A stretch of DNA of 64,000 nt from assembly GCA_022843905.1 (NCBI GenBank), contig JALHMT010000019.1, forward strand, positions 1-64,000, read 5' to 3'. The stretch comes from Rubrivivax sp. (GTDB lineage: Bacteria > Pseudomonadota > Gammaproteobacteria > Burkholderiales > Burkholderiaceae_C). Both the position numbers and the translations under genes were made by a program. Within the stretch, counting starts at the first letter, position 1; each line of letters begins with the position of its first letter. The notes under the pieces are model-generated. The model made no database searches, was not told where the DNA came from, and saw nothing but the letters and a program-made list of their open reading frames with translations. Shown in pieces: positions 9,034 through 21,618 of this stretch.

Positions 9034-10186
9034 TTGCTGCCCGTCCTGTCCCCCGCACTTCTCGCACTCTCGGACGGCACGACCTTCCTCGGTACCTCCA
9101 TCGGCGCCCCCGGGCGCACGGTAGGCGAAGTGGTGTTCAACACCGCGCTCACCGGGTACCAGGAGATCCTCACCGACCCCAGTTACTGTCGGCAGATCGT
9201 CACCCTGACGTATCCGCACATCGGCAACTACGGGGTCAACGACGAGGACGTCGAAGCGACGAAGGTCCATGCCGCCGGCCTGATCATCAAGGAATTGCCC
9301 GTCCTGGCGTCCAACTTCCGCATGACGCGCACGCTGCCCGAGTACCTGCGTCAGCAGGGCACCGTGGCCATCGCCGACATCGACACCCGGCGCCTGACGC
9401 GCCACCTGCGCAGCACCGGTGCCCAGAACGGCTGCATCGTGAGCTTCGAGCCGGGCACTCAGGTGACCGCCGTGCACATCGCCGAGGCGGTGGCCGCAGC
9501 GAAGGCCGCGCCGTCGATGGCGGGCCTCGACCTGGCCCAGGTCGTCTCGGCATCGCAGCCCTACGAGTGGGCGCAGACGGAGTGGGTGCTGGGCAGCGGC
9601 TACGGCCAGCTGAAGGACCCGACCCACCACGTCGTGGCCTACGACTTCGGCGTCAAGTTCAACATCCTGCGCATGCTGGCCAGCCGAGGCTGTCGCGTCA
9701 CCGTGGTGCCCGCGAAGACGCCTGCCGCCGAGGTCTTGAAGCTGCGTCCCGACGGCATCTTCCTCAGCAACGGCCCGGGTGACCCGGAGCCCTGCGACTA
9801 CGCCATCGAGGCCACGCGCGAACTGGTGGTCACGGGCACGCCCACGTTCGGCATCTGCCTGGGGCACCAGATCATGGCGCTGGCTTCAGGAGCGCGCACG
9901 TTCAAGATGAAGTTCGGTCACCACGGTGCCAACCACCCCGTGAAGGACCTGGACAGCGGCCGCGTCAGCATCACCAGCCAGAACCACGGCTTCGCTGTCG
10001 ACCCGAAGTCGCTGCCGGCGAACCTGCGTGCCACCCATGTGAGCCTGTTCGACCAGACCCTGCAAGGCCTGGCGCGCACCGACCGCCCGGCCTTCTGTTT
10101 CCAGGGCCATCCCGAGGCCTCGCCCGGCCCGCACGACATTGCCTATCTGTTCGACCGCTTCGTGGCGCTGATGGCGGAGAAGACCC

Positions 10187-10194
<8 letters not shown>
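9034..10194 (+). CDS. carA: Carbamoyl-phosphate synthase small (glutaminase) subunit
   Basis: CarA hydrolyses glutamine and feeds ammonia to CarB to make carbamoyl phosphate for pyrimidine and arginine synthesis. The N-terminal domain opens with [18 protein letters not shown]; the C-terminal class I glutaminase carries the nucleophile Cys275 in [11 protein letters not shown] and the His-Glu pair in [12 protein letters not shown]. No ATG precedes the conserved N-terminus. The TTG at 9034 has GGAG at 9021-9024 nine bases upstream and gives 386 residues, the usual length, so I use this non-ATG start. The gene overlaps carB by eight bases. Confidence 0.93.
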
Positions 10195-13453
<3,259 letters not shown>

Positions 13454-13468
13454 ACTGCGGGTCTTGTT

Positions 13469-13502
13469 CCGCCGCAGGGGGCCCCTTGGCCGCCTGCGGC
13501 GG
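13469..13502 (+). terminator. Hairpin after carB
   Basis: A perfect 10-bp stem (CCGCCGCAGG / CCTGCGGCGG) lies 16 bases after carB. The tail (ATTGCCTTTGC) has only a short T-run, so it may attenuate or stabilise rather than fully stop transcription into greA. Confidence 0.45.
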
Positions 13503-13528
13503 ATTGCCTTTGCAACGACGGATCCCCC

Positions 13529-14005
13529 ATGGCCACCATCCCCCTCACCCGGCGCGGCGCAGAGAAGCTGAAGGACGAGTTGCATCGCCTGAAGACGGTG
13601 GAGCGGCATGCCGTCATTCAAGCCATTTCGGAGGCGCGTGCCCAGGGCGACCTGTCGGAAAATGCCGAGTACGAAGCGGCGAAGGACAAGCAAGGCTTCA
13701 TCGAAGGCCGGATCCTGGAACTGGAAGGCAAACTGGCTGCGGCGCAGGTCATCGATCCTCAGTCGCTGGATGCCGGCGGCCGCATCGTGTTCGGCGCCAC
13801 CGTCGACCTGGAAGACGAGGACAGCGGGGCGAAGGTGTGCTACCAGATCGTCGGTGACGACGAGGCCGACCTGAAGCTCGGCTTCATCTCCATCAGCAGC
13901 CCCATCGCGCGTGCCTTGATCGGCAAGGAGACCGGCGACATCGCCGAGGTGCAGGCTCCCGGCGGCCTCAAACGCTGGGAAGTGATGGACGTGCGCTACG
14001 TCTGA
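13529..14005 (+). CDS. greA: Transcription elongation factor GreA
   Basis: GreA (158 residues here) binds the RNA polymerase secondary channel and stimulates cleavage of backtracked RNA. The N-terminal coiled coil contains the acidic tip motif GDLSENAEYEAAKDKQGFIE (about residues 42-61) with the conserved Asp and Glu that act at the active site, followed by a C-terminal FKBP-like domain (about residues 80-158). Length is as expected. It shares one base (TGATG) with the next gene. Confidence 0.95.
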   Translation: MATIPLTRRGAEKLKDELHRLKTVERHAVIQAISEARAQGDLSENAEYEAAKDKQGFIEGRILELEGKLAAAQVIDPQSLDAGGRIVFGATVDLEDEDSGAKVCYQIVGDDEADLKLGFISISSPIARALIGKETGDIAEVQAPGGLKRWEVMDVRYV

Positions 14006-14499
14006 TGAGCCGTTTGGACCGCCTGAGAGGCCTGCTGGCCGGGCTGTGGGCGGGCTGGTTGCTCTGCGTGGCCTTGTTGGCCACCCCGGCGCCGTTTGCC
14101 CTGCTGGCAACCAGCGAAGCGGGGCGAGTGGTGTCTCGCATGCTGGCCCAGGAGGCCTACACCAGCCTGGCGCTGGGCATCGTGCTGGTGCTGCTGGAAC
14201 GCCGCGCTGTACGCCGGCTCGAGCCTGGCGACGGCCCGGAAGCCGTGCCGATGGTCGGTTCGCAGTTCTCCGTCGGCCTGCTGCTGGCGCTCGGCGCCAT
14301 CTTCTGCACCGTGCTGGGCTATTTCGGCATGCAGCCGCTGATGGCTGGCGCGCGGGCCGGGCAGGGGGCCTTCAGCTTCGGCCAGTTGCACGCCGTCAGT
14401 GCCGTGCTGTACGTCATCAAGGTGGTGCTGGTGATGGCGCTGGCCTGGCGCAACACCGCCACCCCGGGCCCGAGCCCTACTCGACGGCCTTCTTCTTGA
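14005..14499 (+). CDS. DUF4149-type integral membrane protein
   Basis: This 164-residue protein has four hydrophobic segments and resembles the DUF4149 family that commonly follows greA in Burkholderiales. There are no catalytic motifs and the function is unknown. The ATG overlaps the greA stop by one base, which suggests co-translation. The last 23 bases overlap tail-to-tail with yhbY on the other strand, so the C-terminal residues (PSPTRRPSS) are encoded opposite the end of yhbY and may be poorly constrained. Confidence 0.7.
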   Translation: MSRLDRLRGLLAGLWAGWLLCVALLATPAPFALLATSEAGRVVSRMLAQEAYTSLALGIVLVLLERRAVRRLEPGDGPEAVPMVGSQFSVGLLLALGAIFCTVLGYFGMQPLMAGARAGQGAFSFGQLHAVSAVLYVIKVVLVMALAWRNTATPGPSPTRRPSS

Positions 14500-14950
14500 C
14501 GCTGGTCAGCCTTGCCTTCGTGCGCTTGATCAGGCCGCCGGCCGTCACGCGCTGGTTGCCGAAGACCTTGACCTTCTTCACCGTCGCACGGTGGTTGCCG
14601 CTCTTCGAGAACGACACCAGCTTGACGATGCGAGGGCCGGGCTGTCGGTCTTCCCGCTCGACCTTCTCCTTCTCGGGGATCGGCCGCCACAGCACCAACA
14701 GCTTTCCGATGTGCTGGATGGGTGCGGCGCCGAGCTGGTCGGCCAGCGCCGCGAGCATGCCTGCGCGTGCCTCGCGGTCGTCGGAGAAGACGCGCACCTT
14801 GATCAGGCCGTGCGCAGTCAGCGCGCGGTCGACTTCCTTCAGCACGGCAGGGGTGAGCCCGTCGTTTCCGATCATCACCACCGGGTCCAGGTGGTGGGCG
14901 TTGGCGCGATGTTCCTTGCGCTGGGCGGGGGTCATGTCGATGGCGGGCAT
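14477..14950 (-). CDS. yhbY: YhbY-family (CRM domain) RNA-binding protein
   Basis: This 157-residue protein carries a CRM/YhbY domain: [20 protein letters not shown], the [15 protein letters not shown] block and the [11 protein letters not shown] end of the domain at about residues 10-100, followed by a basic tail. E. coli YhbY associates with pre-50S ribosomal subunits. The start at 14950 ([20 protein letters not shown]) is chosen because the Burkholderiales form begins this way. It is divergent from rlmE with only 21 bases between start codons, so the two 5' control regions must overlap each other's coding sequence. Confidence 0.88.
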   Translation of the reverse strand: MPAIDMTPAQRKEHRANAHHLDPVVMIGNDGLTPAVLKEVDRALTAHGLIKVRVFSDDREARAGMLAALADQLGAAPIQHIGKLLVLWRPIPEKEKVEREDRQPGPRIVKLVSFSKSGNHRATVKKVKVFGNQRVTAGGLIKRTKARLTSVKKKAVE

Positions 14951-14971
14951 CTGCGTATTATCGGCGTCTGC

Positions 14972-15643
14972 ATGAGCACCCGTAACAAGAGCAAGAAAGT
15001 CAACCGCGCGTGGCTGCACGACCACCTGTCGGACCCCTACGTCAAGCAGGCCCAGCGCGAGGGTTACCGCGCGCGTGCCGCCTACAAGCTCAAGGAGATC
15101 GACGAGACCCTCGGGCTGGTCAAGCCCGGGCAGGTGGTGGTCGACCTGGGCGCCACTCCCGGAGCCTGGAGCCAGTATCTGCGGCGGCGTTTCGCACCGA
15201 AGGCGTTGGGCGCCGGCGGTGCTGCCGTCGGTGAGCTCGATGGCGTGATCATCGCGCTGGACATCCTGGACTTCGAGCCCATCGAAGGCGTGCAGTTCAT
15301 CCAGGGTGATTTCCGCGAGGACGAGACGCTGGACAGACTGCGTACGGCGCTGGGAGGCCGGGCGGTCGACCTGGTGGTGTCGGACATGGCGCCGAACCTG
15401 TCGGGCATCGAGGCGTCTGACGCTGCCCGCATGTCGCACCTGATCGAGCTGGCCATCGACTTTGCCCGCGCCCACCTGCGTCCCGAAGGCGCTCTGGTCT
15501 GCAAGGCCTTCCACGGCAGCGGCTACAGCCAGCTCGTGAAGCTGTTCAAGCAGCATTTCCGGGTGGTCAAGCCGATCAAGCCGAAAGCATCCCGCGACAA
15601 GTCATCTGAAACCTTTCTGGTCGGCATCGGTCTGAAGGGATGA
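14972..15643 (+). CDS. rlmE: 23S rRNA (uridine-2552-2'-O)-methyltransferase RlmE (FtsJ/RrmJ)
   Basis: This 223-residue heat-shock methyltransferase modifies U2552 of 23S rRNA in the assembled 50S subunit. The SAM-binding motif [16 protein letters not shown] is near residue 55. The K-D-K-E tetrad is consistent with AAYKLKEID (Lys), [11 protein letters not shown] (Asp), CKAFHG (Lys) and SSETFLVG (Glu). The ATG at 14972 gives the family length. It lies upstream of ftsH, as in E. coli where rrmJ-ftsH form a heat-shock operon, but here ftsH has its own promoter in the 179-base gap. Confidence 0.93.
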   Translation: MSTRNKSKKVNRAWLHDHLSDPYVKQAQREGYRARAAYKLKEIDETLGLVKPGQVVVDLGATPGAWSQYLRRRFAPKALGAGGAAVGELDGVIIALDILDFEPIEGVQFIQGDFREDETLDRLRTALGGRAVDLVVSDMAPNLSGIEASDAARMSHLIELAIDFARAHLRPEGALVCKAFHGSGYSQLVKLFKQHFRVVKPIKPKASRDKSSETFLVGIGLKG

Positions 15644-15731
15644 TGGCCGTCGTACACCGACGCCGGACGAGCGTGTCACAAGGCACGCATTCGCCCCGGT
15701 GTTCCGAGGGCCGGTCGGTCGAGGCGCGAGG

Positions 15732-15759
15732 CTTGACTGCTCTAGAATCGGCCCCATAT
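15732..15759 (+). promoter_or_regulatory. Sigma-32 (RpoH) heat-shock promoter of ftsH
   Basis: The -35 element CTTGACT (15732-15738) and the -10 element CCCCATAT (15752-15759) are separated by 13 bases. This is very close to the E. coli sigma-32 consensus (CTTGAA, 13-15 bases, CCCCATNT). Transcription would start near 15766, about 57 bases before the ftsH GTG. ftsH is a classic member of the heat-shock regulon. Confidence 0.8.
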
Positions 15760-15822
15760 GCCGTGGAATCCGGCGCTTTTCGTTTTCGAGTGCCGGCCCG
15801 TTGAACTGGTGAAGGAGCCGCG

Positions 15823-17727
15823 GTGAACAATCAATGGTTCTCTAAAGTCGCTGTTTGGTTGGTGATAGCCCTCGTGCTGTTCACCGTCTTCAAGCAGTTC
15901 GACAGAGGGGTGACCCAGGGCAACCAGATCGGCTATTCCGATTTCCTGGAAGAGGTGCGCAGCAAGCGCATCAAGGCCGTCACGCTGCAGGAAAGCCCGG
16001 GCGGCGGCACCGAGATCGTGGCCATCACGAACGACGACAAGCGCCTCCGCAGCACGGCCACCTATCTCGACCGCGGGCTGGTGGGCGATCTCATCAGCAA
16101 TGGCGTGAAGTTCGATGTCAAGCCGCGCGAGGAGCCGTCCATCCTGATGAGCATTCTCGTCAGCTGGGGTCCGATGCTGCTGCTGATCGGCGTGTGGATC
16201 TATTTCATGCGGCAGATGCAGGGCGGCGGCAAGGGTGGGGCCTTCAGCTTCGGCAAGAGCAAGGCCCGCATGCTGGACGAGGCCAACAACACCACCACCT
16301 TCGCCGACGTCGCCGGTTGCGACGAGGCCAAGGAAGAGGTGAAGGAGCTCGTCGACTTCCTGAAGGACCCCCAGAAGTTCCAGAAGCTCGGAGGCCGCAT
16401 TCCCCGGGGCGTGCTGCTGGTCGGCCCTCCGGGCACCGGCAAGACCCTGCTGGCCAAGGCTATCGCCGGTGAGGCCAAGGTGCCTTTCTTCAGCATCTCG
16501 GGCTCCGACTTCGTCGAGATGTTCGTCGGTGTCGGCGCTGCCCGTGTCCGGGACATGTTCGAGCAGGCGAAGAAGAGCGCGCCCTGCATCATCTTCGTCG
16601 ACGAGATCGATGCCGTCGGCCGCCACCGTGGCGCCGGCCTGGGCGGCGGCAACGACGAGCGCGAGCAGACGCTGAACCAGATGCTGGTCGAGATGGACGG
16701 CTTCGAAACCAATCTGGGCGTGATCGTGATGGCGGCCACCAACCGGCCCGACATCCTCGACCCCGCACTGCTGCGCCCGGGGCGTTTCGACCGCCAGGTC
16801 TACGTCACCTTGCCGGACGTCCGTGGCCGCGAGCAGATCCTCAACGTGCACATGCGCAAGGTGCCGGTGGGCCAGGACATCCGCGCGGACATCCTGGCGC
16901 GTGGCACCCCGGGCTTCTCGGGTGCCGATCTGGCCAACCTGGTCAACGAGGCGGCCCTCTTCGCCGCACGCCGCAGCGGCCGTGTGGTCGAGATGATGGA
17001 CTTCGAGAAGGCCAAGGACAAGATCATGATGGGCCCCGAGAGGAAGTCCATGGTCATGCCCGAGGAAGAGCGCAAGAACACCGCGTATCACGAAGCCGGA
17101 CACGCCCTGGTGGCACGCCTGATGCCCAAGACCGATCCGGTGCACAAGGTCACCGTCATTCCGCGCGGCCGCGCACTGGGCGTCACCATGCAGTTGCCGG
17201 AAGGTGACCGCTACAGCATGGACAAGATGCGCATGCTCTCGACGATCTCGGTGCTGTTCGGTGGACGCATCGCCGAAGAGGTGTTCATGAACCAGATGAC
17301 CACTGGCGCCAGCAACGACTTCGAACGCGCCACCCAGATCGCCCGCGACATGGTCACGCGCTACGGCATGACCGACGAACTCGGCCCCATGGTGTACGCC
17401 GAGAACGAAGGCGAAGTGTTCCTCGGGCGCTCGGTCACCAAGACGACCACGATGTCCGAAGAGACCATGCAGAAGGTCGACCGCCAGGTGCGGCGCATCA
17501 TCGACGAGCAGTACGGCATCGCGCGCCGCCTGATCGAAGAGCACAAGGACAAGATGCACGCGATGGCGCAAGCCCTGCTGGAATGGGAAACCATCGACGC
17601 GGAGCAGATCGACGACATCATGTCGGGCAAGCCGCCGCGGCCGCCCAAGGACTGGACGCCTTCTTCGTCCAAGCCCAGCGGTCCCACACCGCCGCTGAAT
17701 CCTGACAGCGCACCGGCAGCAGCCTGA
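15823..17727 (+). CDS. ftsH: ATP-dependent zinc metalloprotease FtsH
   Basis: This 634-residue inner-membrane AAA protease degrades membrane and regulatory proteins, including sigma-32 in E. coli. Two transmembrane segments (about residues 7-25 and 105-125) flank a periplasmic domain. The AAA domain has Walker A GPPGTGKT, Walker [10 protein letters not shown] and the second region of homology near [20 protein letters not shown]. The zinc protease motif HEAGH starts at residue 423. The start is a GTG at 15823 with GAAGGAG six bases upstream. The C-terminus is proline-rich. A heat-shock promoter precedes it and a terminator follows it; folP, commonly next in Burkholderiales, is absent. Confidence 0.96.
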   Translation: MNNQWFSKVAVWLVIALVLFTVFKQFDRGVTQGNQIGYSDFLEEVRSKRIKAVTLQESPGGGTEIVAITNDDKRLRSTATYLDRGLVGDLISNGVKFDVKPREEPSILMSILVSWGPMLLLIGVWIYFMRQMQGGGKGGAFSFGKSKARMLDEANNTTTFADVAGCDEAKEEVKELVDFLKDPQKFQKLGGRIPRGVLLVGPPGTGKTLLAKAIAGEAKVPFFSISGSDFVEMFVGVGAARVRDMFEQAKKSAPCIIFVDEIDAVGRHRGAGLGGGNDEREQTLNQMLVEMDGFETNLGVIVMAATNRPDILDPALLRPGRFDRQVYVTLPDVRGREQILNVHMRKVPVGQDIRADILARGTPGFSGADLANLVNEAALFAARRSGRVVEMMDFEKAKDKIMMGPERKSMVMPEEERKNTAYHEAGHALVARLMPKTDPVHKVTVIPRGRALGVTMQLPEGDRYSMDKMRMLSTISVLFGGRIAEEVFMNQMTTGASNDFERATQIARDMVTRYGMTDELGPMVYAENEGEVFLGRSVTKTTTMSEETMQKVDRQVRRIIDEQYGIARRLIEEHKDKMHAMAQALLEWETIDAEQIDDIMSGKPPRPPKDWTPSSSKPSGPTPPLNPDSAPAAA

Positions 17728-17756
17728 ACGCGGCGCAGGCCTGTCGGCGCGCGAAT

Positions 17757-17777
17757 GCGGGGCTTCGGCCCCGCTTT
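17757..17777 (+). terminator. Rho-independent terminator after ftsH
   Basis: A 7-bp stem (GCGGGGC / GCCCCGC) with a TTCG loop is followed by TTTGCATTG. It lies 30 bases after the ftsH stop. The remaining 180 bases before glmM contain no gene I can support and no recognisable remnant of folP. Confidence 0.65.
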
Positions 17778-17959
17778 GCATTGTGCGAGCGGCACGGGCG
17801 CATCGGCTGTTGCCACGCCCTTGCACCGCGCCATCCCGCAGAGACGGGTGGTCGCCCGACCGATTCTGATGCGCCTGATGCCCGGCTTGGACAAATAGTG
17901 CACGGTGCCGTGGCCAAGCTGGGTGCCGGGCAGGTCGAGAATCACGCCCTGGAGGTGCG

Positions 17960-19294
17960 ATGAGCAGAACGTATTTCGGAACCGACGGTATTCGGGGCAC
18001 GGTGGGCCAGTTGCCCATCACCCCCGACTTCATGCTTCGCCTGGGACACGCAGTGGGGCGGGTGTTGCGCCGCTCCGGCGTGAGGCCCTCCGTCCTCATC
18101 GGCAAGGACACCCGCATCTCGGGCTACATGCTCGAGTCGTCGCTGGAGGCCGGATTTGCCTCCGCCGGGGTCGACGTGCTTCTGAGCGGCCCCTTGCCCA
18201 CGCCCGGGGTCGCCTACCTGACGCGTGCCCTGCGCCTGGACCTGGGCGTGGTCATCAGCGCCTCGCACAACGCCTTCGCCGACAACGGCGTGAAGTTCTT
18301 CTCCTCGCGCGGCGAGAAGCTGCCCGACGAATGGGAGCAGGAGGTCGAGGGCTCCCTCGAGCAGCAGCCGCAGTGGGTGGACTCGGCATCGCTGGGCAAG
18401 GCCCGGCGCCTGACGGACGCCAGCGGCCGCTACATCGAGTTCTGCAAGAGCACCGTGCCCCATACGCTGTCGCTGCGCGGCATGAAGATCGTCGTGGATG
18501 CGGCGCATGGCGCGGCCTACCACGTCGCTCCCGATGTCTTCCACGAACTGGGCGCCACGGTCGTGAAGATCGGGTGCGAACCCGATGGCGTGAACATCAA
18601 CGCCGGCTTCGGTGCCACGTCGCCGCAGGCCCTGGTGAACGCCGTCAAGGAGCACCGCGCCGACTATGGCATCGCGCTCGACGGTGACGCCGACCGGCTG
18701 CAGGTGGTCGATGCCCAGGGTCGCCTGTTCAACGGCGACGAGCTGCTCTATGTGCTGGCCGCCGACCGACTGTCACTGCGACAGCCGGTTCCCGGCGTGG
18801 TGGGCACCCTGATGACCAACATGGCGGTCGAGCAAGCCTTGCAACGACGCAACGTGCCCATGGTGAGGGCCAAGGTGGGCGACCGTTACGTGCTGGAGGA
18901 GCTCACCGCACGCGGCTGGCAACTGGGCGGCGAAGGCTCCGGCCATCTGCTGGCCCTGGACCGACACACCACCGGGGACGGCATCGTCAGCGCGCTGCAG
19001 ATCCTGTTCGCCATTCACCGCAGCGGCAAGACGCTGGCGGCGCTTCTCGAAGACGTCACCTTGTTCCCGCAGACCCTGCTCAACGTGCGACTGCGCGAAG
19101 GCAGCGACTGGAAGAACAACCCGGCCCTCGAAAGCGCCCGGCAGTCGGCAGAGCGTGAACTGGCCGACCGTGGTCGGGTGCTAATCCGTGCTTCGGGCAC
19201 CGAGCCTGTGCTGCGCGTCATGGTGGAGGCCCGTGACGCCGCACTGGGCCGCGCCTGCGCCGAGCGCATGGCGGCGGCCGCCGCGGCGGGCTGA
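17960..19294 (+). CDS. glmM: Phosphoglucosamine mutase
   Basis: GlmM (444 residues here) converts glucosamine-6-phosphate to glucosamine-1-phosphate for UDP-GlcNAc, peptidoglycan and lipopolysaccharide. It begins [11 protein letters not shown]. The phosphorylated serine is Ser102 in ISASHN, at the same residue number as in E. coli. The metal loop DGDADR lies near residue 240 and the phosphate-binding C-terminal loop [11 protein letters not shown] near 415. Length fits the family. It stands alone between the ftsH terminator and the Pho-regulated pst cluster. Confidence 0.95.
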   Translation: MSRTYFGTDGIRGTVGQLPITPDFMLRLGHAVGRVLRRSGVRPSVLIGKDTRISGYMLESSLEAGFASAGVDVLLSGPLPTPGVAYLTRALRLDLGVVISASHNAFADNGVKFFSSRGEKLPDEWEQEVEGSLEQQPQWVDSASLGKARRLTDASGRYIEFCKSTVPHTLSLRGMKIVVDAAHGAAYHVAPDVFHELGATVVKIGCEPDGVNINAGFGATSPQALVNAVKEHRADYGIALDGDADRLQVVDAQGRLFNGDELLYVLAADRLSLRQPVPGVVGTLMTNMAVEQALQRRNVPMVRAKVGDRYVLEELTARGWQLGGEGSGHLLALDRHTTGDGIVSALQILFAIHRSGKTLAALLEDVTLFPQTLLNVRLREGSDWKNNPALESARQSAERELADRGRVLIRASGTEPVLRVMVEARDAALGRACAERMAAAAAAG

Positions 19295-19422
19295 TCGGGC
19301 TCGGGCGGGGGAGCCTGGCCCGGTGATCGGGCTTGCCACGCCGGCGACCCTTCGATTCCCGCAGTGACACCCGAATGACGGCTGCGTGGCGTCAGCTCAG
19401 GGGCTTTGGATCTTTGACTGGA

Positions 19423-19456
19423 CTGTCATATGTCTGTCATGAGCGGCCACTAAAGT
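19423..19456 (+). promoter_or_regulatory. Pho box and promoter of the pst-pho cluster
   Basis: Two exact 7-bp repeats CTGTCAT (19423-19429 and 19434-19440) are separated by four bases, giving CTGTCATATGTCTGTCATG, a near-perfect PhoB binding site. A -10 element TAAAGT lies at 19451-19456, ten bases after the box, as in E. coli Pho promoters where the box replaces the -35. Transcription would start near 19463, some 30 bases before pstS. Confidence 0.88.
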
Positions 19457-19492
19457 CTCGGCATCGCCATCCACCGCCCTCGGGTACCCGCC

Positions 19493-20527
19493 ATGACCTC
19501 GTTCCGACCCATTGTTCTCGCGGCCGCCGTGACCCTGTGTGCTGGGCCTGCCTTCTCGCAGGACGTGACCGGCGCCGGGGCGACGTTCCCTGCTCCCGTC
19601 TATGCCAAGTGGGCCGATGCCTACAACAAGGCGACCGGTGCCCGCATCAACTACCAGTCGGTCGGCTCGGGTGCCGGCATCCGGCAGATCCGCGGCAAGA
19701 CGGTCGACTTCGGTGCCACCGACATGCCGCTGACCGATGCCGAGCTCCAGAAGGACGGGTTGATCCAGTTTCCGACCGTCATCGGCGGCGTCGTGCCCGT
19801 GGTCAACATCAGGGGCATCACACCCGGCCAGATCCGCATGAATGGTCAGGTGCTGGGCGACATCTTCCTGGGCAAGATCAAGAAGTGGAACGACGCCGCG
19901 CTGCTTGCTCTGAACCCCGGTGTGCCGCTGCCCGACGCTGCGATCGCGCCTGTGCGGCGCGCCGATGGCTCGGGAACGACCTTCATCTTCACCAACTACC
20001 TGTCGAAGGTGAATGCCGAGTGGAAGAGCACCGTCGGCGAGGGCACGGCGGTGAACTGGCCTGCAGGCGCCGGGGGCAAGGGCAACGAGGGTGTGTCCGC
20101 CTTCGTGCAGCGCTTGCCCAATTCCATCGGGTACGTCGAGTACGCCTACGCCAAGCAGAACAAGATGAGCTATGTGCTCATGCAGAACAAGGACGGCGCT
20201 TTCGTCAAGCCTGACGACACCGCCTTCAAGGCCGCGGCGGCCGGTGCCGACTGGAACAAGACCTTCTTCCAGATCCTCACCCAGCAGCCGGGCAAGGACA
20301 GCTGGCCCATCACCGGTGCCACCTACATCCTCATGTTCAAGTCTCAGGACAAGCCCGTCAATGCGATGAACGCCCTCAAGTTCTTCGACTGGGCCTTCGT
20401 CAATGGCGACAAGATGGCGGACGACCTCGACTACGTGCCGCTGCCGGCCAACGTCAAGGATCTCGTTCGCAAACAGTGGACCGACCACCTGAAGGACGCG
20501 TCCGGCAAGGCCATCGCCTTCAAGTGA
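19493..20527 (+). CDS. pstS: Periplasmic phosphate-binding protein PstS
   Basis: This 344-residue protein binds phosphate in the periplasm for the PstCAB importer. A signal peptide (MTSFRPIVLAAAVTLCAGPA, cleavage near residue 23) precedes the mature start DVTGAGATFPAPVYAKW. Phosphate-contact motifs typical of PstS are present: the N-terminal GAGATF, the QSVGSGAG loop near residue 60, FGATDMPL, and the RADGSGTTF loop near residue 160. It is the first gene after the Pho box. The ribosome-binding site is weak. A strong hairpin between pstS and pstC may let PstS be made in excess. Confidence 0.95.
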   Translation: MTSFRPIVLAAAVTLCAGPAFSQDVTGAGATFPAPVYAKWADAYNKATGARINYQSVGSGAGIRQIRGKTVDFGATDMPLTDAELQKDGLIQFPTVIGGVVPVVNIRGITPGQIRMNGQVLGDIFLGKIKKWNDAALLALNPGVPLPDAAIAPVRRADGSGTTFIFTNYLSKVNAEWKSTVGEGTAVNWPAGAGGKGNEGVSAFVQRLPNSIGYVEYAYAKQNKMSYVLMQNKDGAFVKPDDTAFKAAAAGADWNKTFFQILTQQPGKDSWPITGATYILMFKSQDKPVNAMNALKFFDWAFVNGDKMADDLDYVPLPANVKDLVRKQWTDHLKDASGKAIAFK

Positions 20528-20540
20528 CCTGAGGTCTGCC

Positions 20541-20571
20541 GAGGTCCTCGGCGCGCGCGCCGATCGACCTC
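20541..20571 (+). other. Stem-loop between pstS and pstC
   Basis: An outer stem GAGGTC / GACCTC encloses a GC-rich palindrome (CGGCGCGCGCGCCG). No T-tract follows. It starts 14 bases after the pstS stop and is well placed to protect the pstS mRNA end or to attenuate pstCAB expression. Confidence 0.5.
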
Positions 20572-20640
20572 CCGCGGTCCCCGGCGCCGGCCGCTCGGCC
20601 GCTACACTTCCCCCCAGTTCCCACGAGCGAAAAGAAGAGC

Positions 20641-21618
20641 ATGCAGCGACTGTCGCCGCTCGGTGATCCGCCTGCGCGGCGCCGTGTACTACCCTGGGCC
20701 GATGCGGCCTTTTCGCTGCTGGCTCATGCTGCTGCATGGATCACGCTGCTGCTGCTGGTCGGCATCATCGTGTCGCTGGTGGTCGGCGCCTTGCCAGCGA
20801 TCCGCGAGTTCGGCCTCGGCTTCCTGGTGTCCACGGAGTGGGATCCGGTCCAGCTGAAGTTCGGTGGCCTGGTGATGATCTACGGCACGCTTATGACGTC
20901 GTTCATCGCCCTGCTCATCGCCGTGCCTGTCAGTTTCGGCATCGCGATCTTCCTCACCGAGCTTTCACCGCGGTGGCTGAAGCGGCCGTTGGGCGTGGCC
21001 ATCGAGTTGCTGGCCGCGGTGCCGTCCATCGTGTACGGCATGTGGGGCCTGCTGGTGTTCGGCCCCATCCTGGCCACCTATGTGCAGCAGCCGCTGCAGG
21101 GCGCGTTCAGCGACGTTCCGCTGCTCGGAACGCTGTTCTCCGGTCCGCCCGTGGGCATCGGCATCCTGTCGGCCGGCATCATCCTGGCGATCATGGTCAT
21201 TCCCTTCATCGCCTCGGTCATGCGCGACGTCTTCGAGACGACGCCGCCCATGCTGAAGGAGTCGGCCTATGGTCTGGGCGGCACCACCTGGGAGGTGGTT
21301 TCGAAGATCGTGCTGCCCTATACCAAGACCGGCGTCGTCGGTGCCATCATGCTGGGTCTGGGGCGCGCTCTTGGCGAGACGATGGCGGTCACCTTCGTCA
21401 TCGGCAACTTCAACCAGCTCGACAACCTCTCGCTGTTCCAGGCCGCCAACAGCATCACCTCGGCGCTGGCCAACGAGTTCGCCGAAGCCGGCGAAGGCCT
21501 GCATCAGGCCTCGCTCATCTACCTCGGCCTGATTCTCTTCTTCATCACCTTCGTCGTGCTGGCGCTGTCCAAGGTCCTGCTTTCGCGGCTGCGCCGCGGT
21601 GAGGGGAGTCGGACATGA
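20641..21618 (+). CDS. pstC: Phosphate ABC transporter permease PstC
   Basis: This 325-residue inner-membrane permease pairs with PstA. It has about six transmembrane segments, the first near residues 32-55, and an EAA-type cytoplasmic loop near [21 protein letters not shown], which docks on Pst[19 protein letters not shown] is a PstC hallmark. A ribosome-binding site AAGAAGAG lies upstream of the ATG. The stop overlaps pstA by four bases. Confidence 0.94.
   Translation: MQRLSPLGDPPARRRVLPWADAAFSLLAHAAAWITLLLLVGIIVSLVVGALPAIREFGLGFLVSTEWDPVQLKFGGLVMIYGTLMTSFIALLIAVPVSFGIAIFLTELSPRWLKRPLGVAIELLAAVPSIVYGMWGLLVFGPILATYVQQPLQGAFSDVPLLGTLFSGPPVGIGILSAGIILAIMVIPFIASVMRDVFETTPPMLKESAYGLGGTTWEVVSKIVLPYTKTGVVGAIMLGLGRALGETMAVTFVIGNFNQLDNLSLFQAANSITSALANEFAEAGEGLHQASLIYLGLILFFITFVVLALSKVLLSRLRRGEGSRT

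Noticed and set aside
17781..17959. Short open frames between ftsH and glmM as a folP remnant
   Set aside because: Translations show no dihydropteroate synthase motif in any frame.
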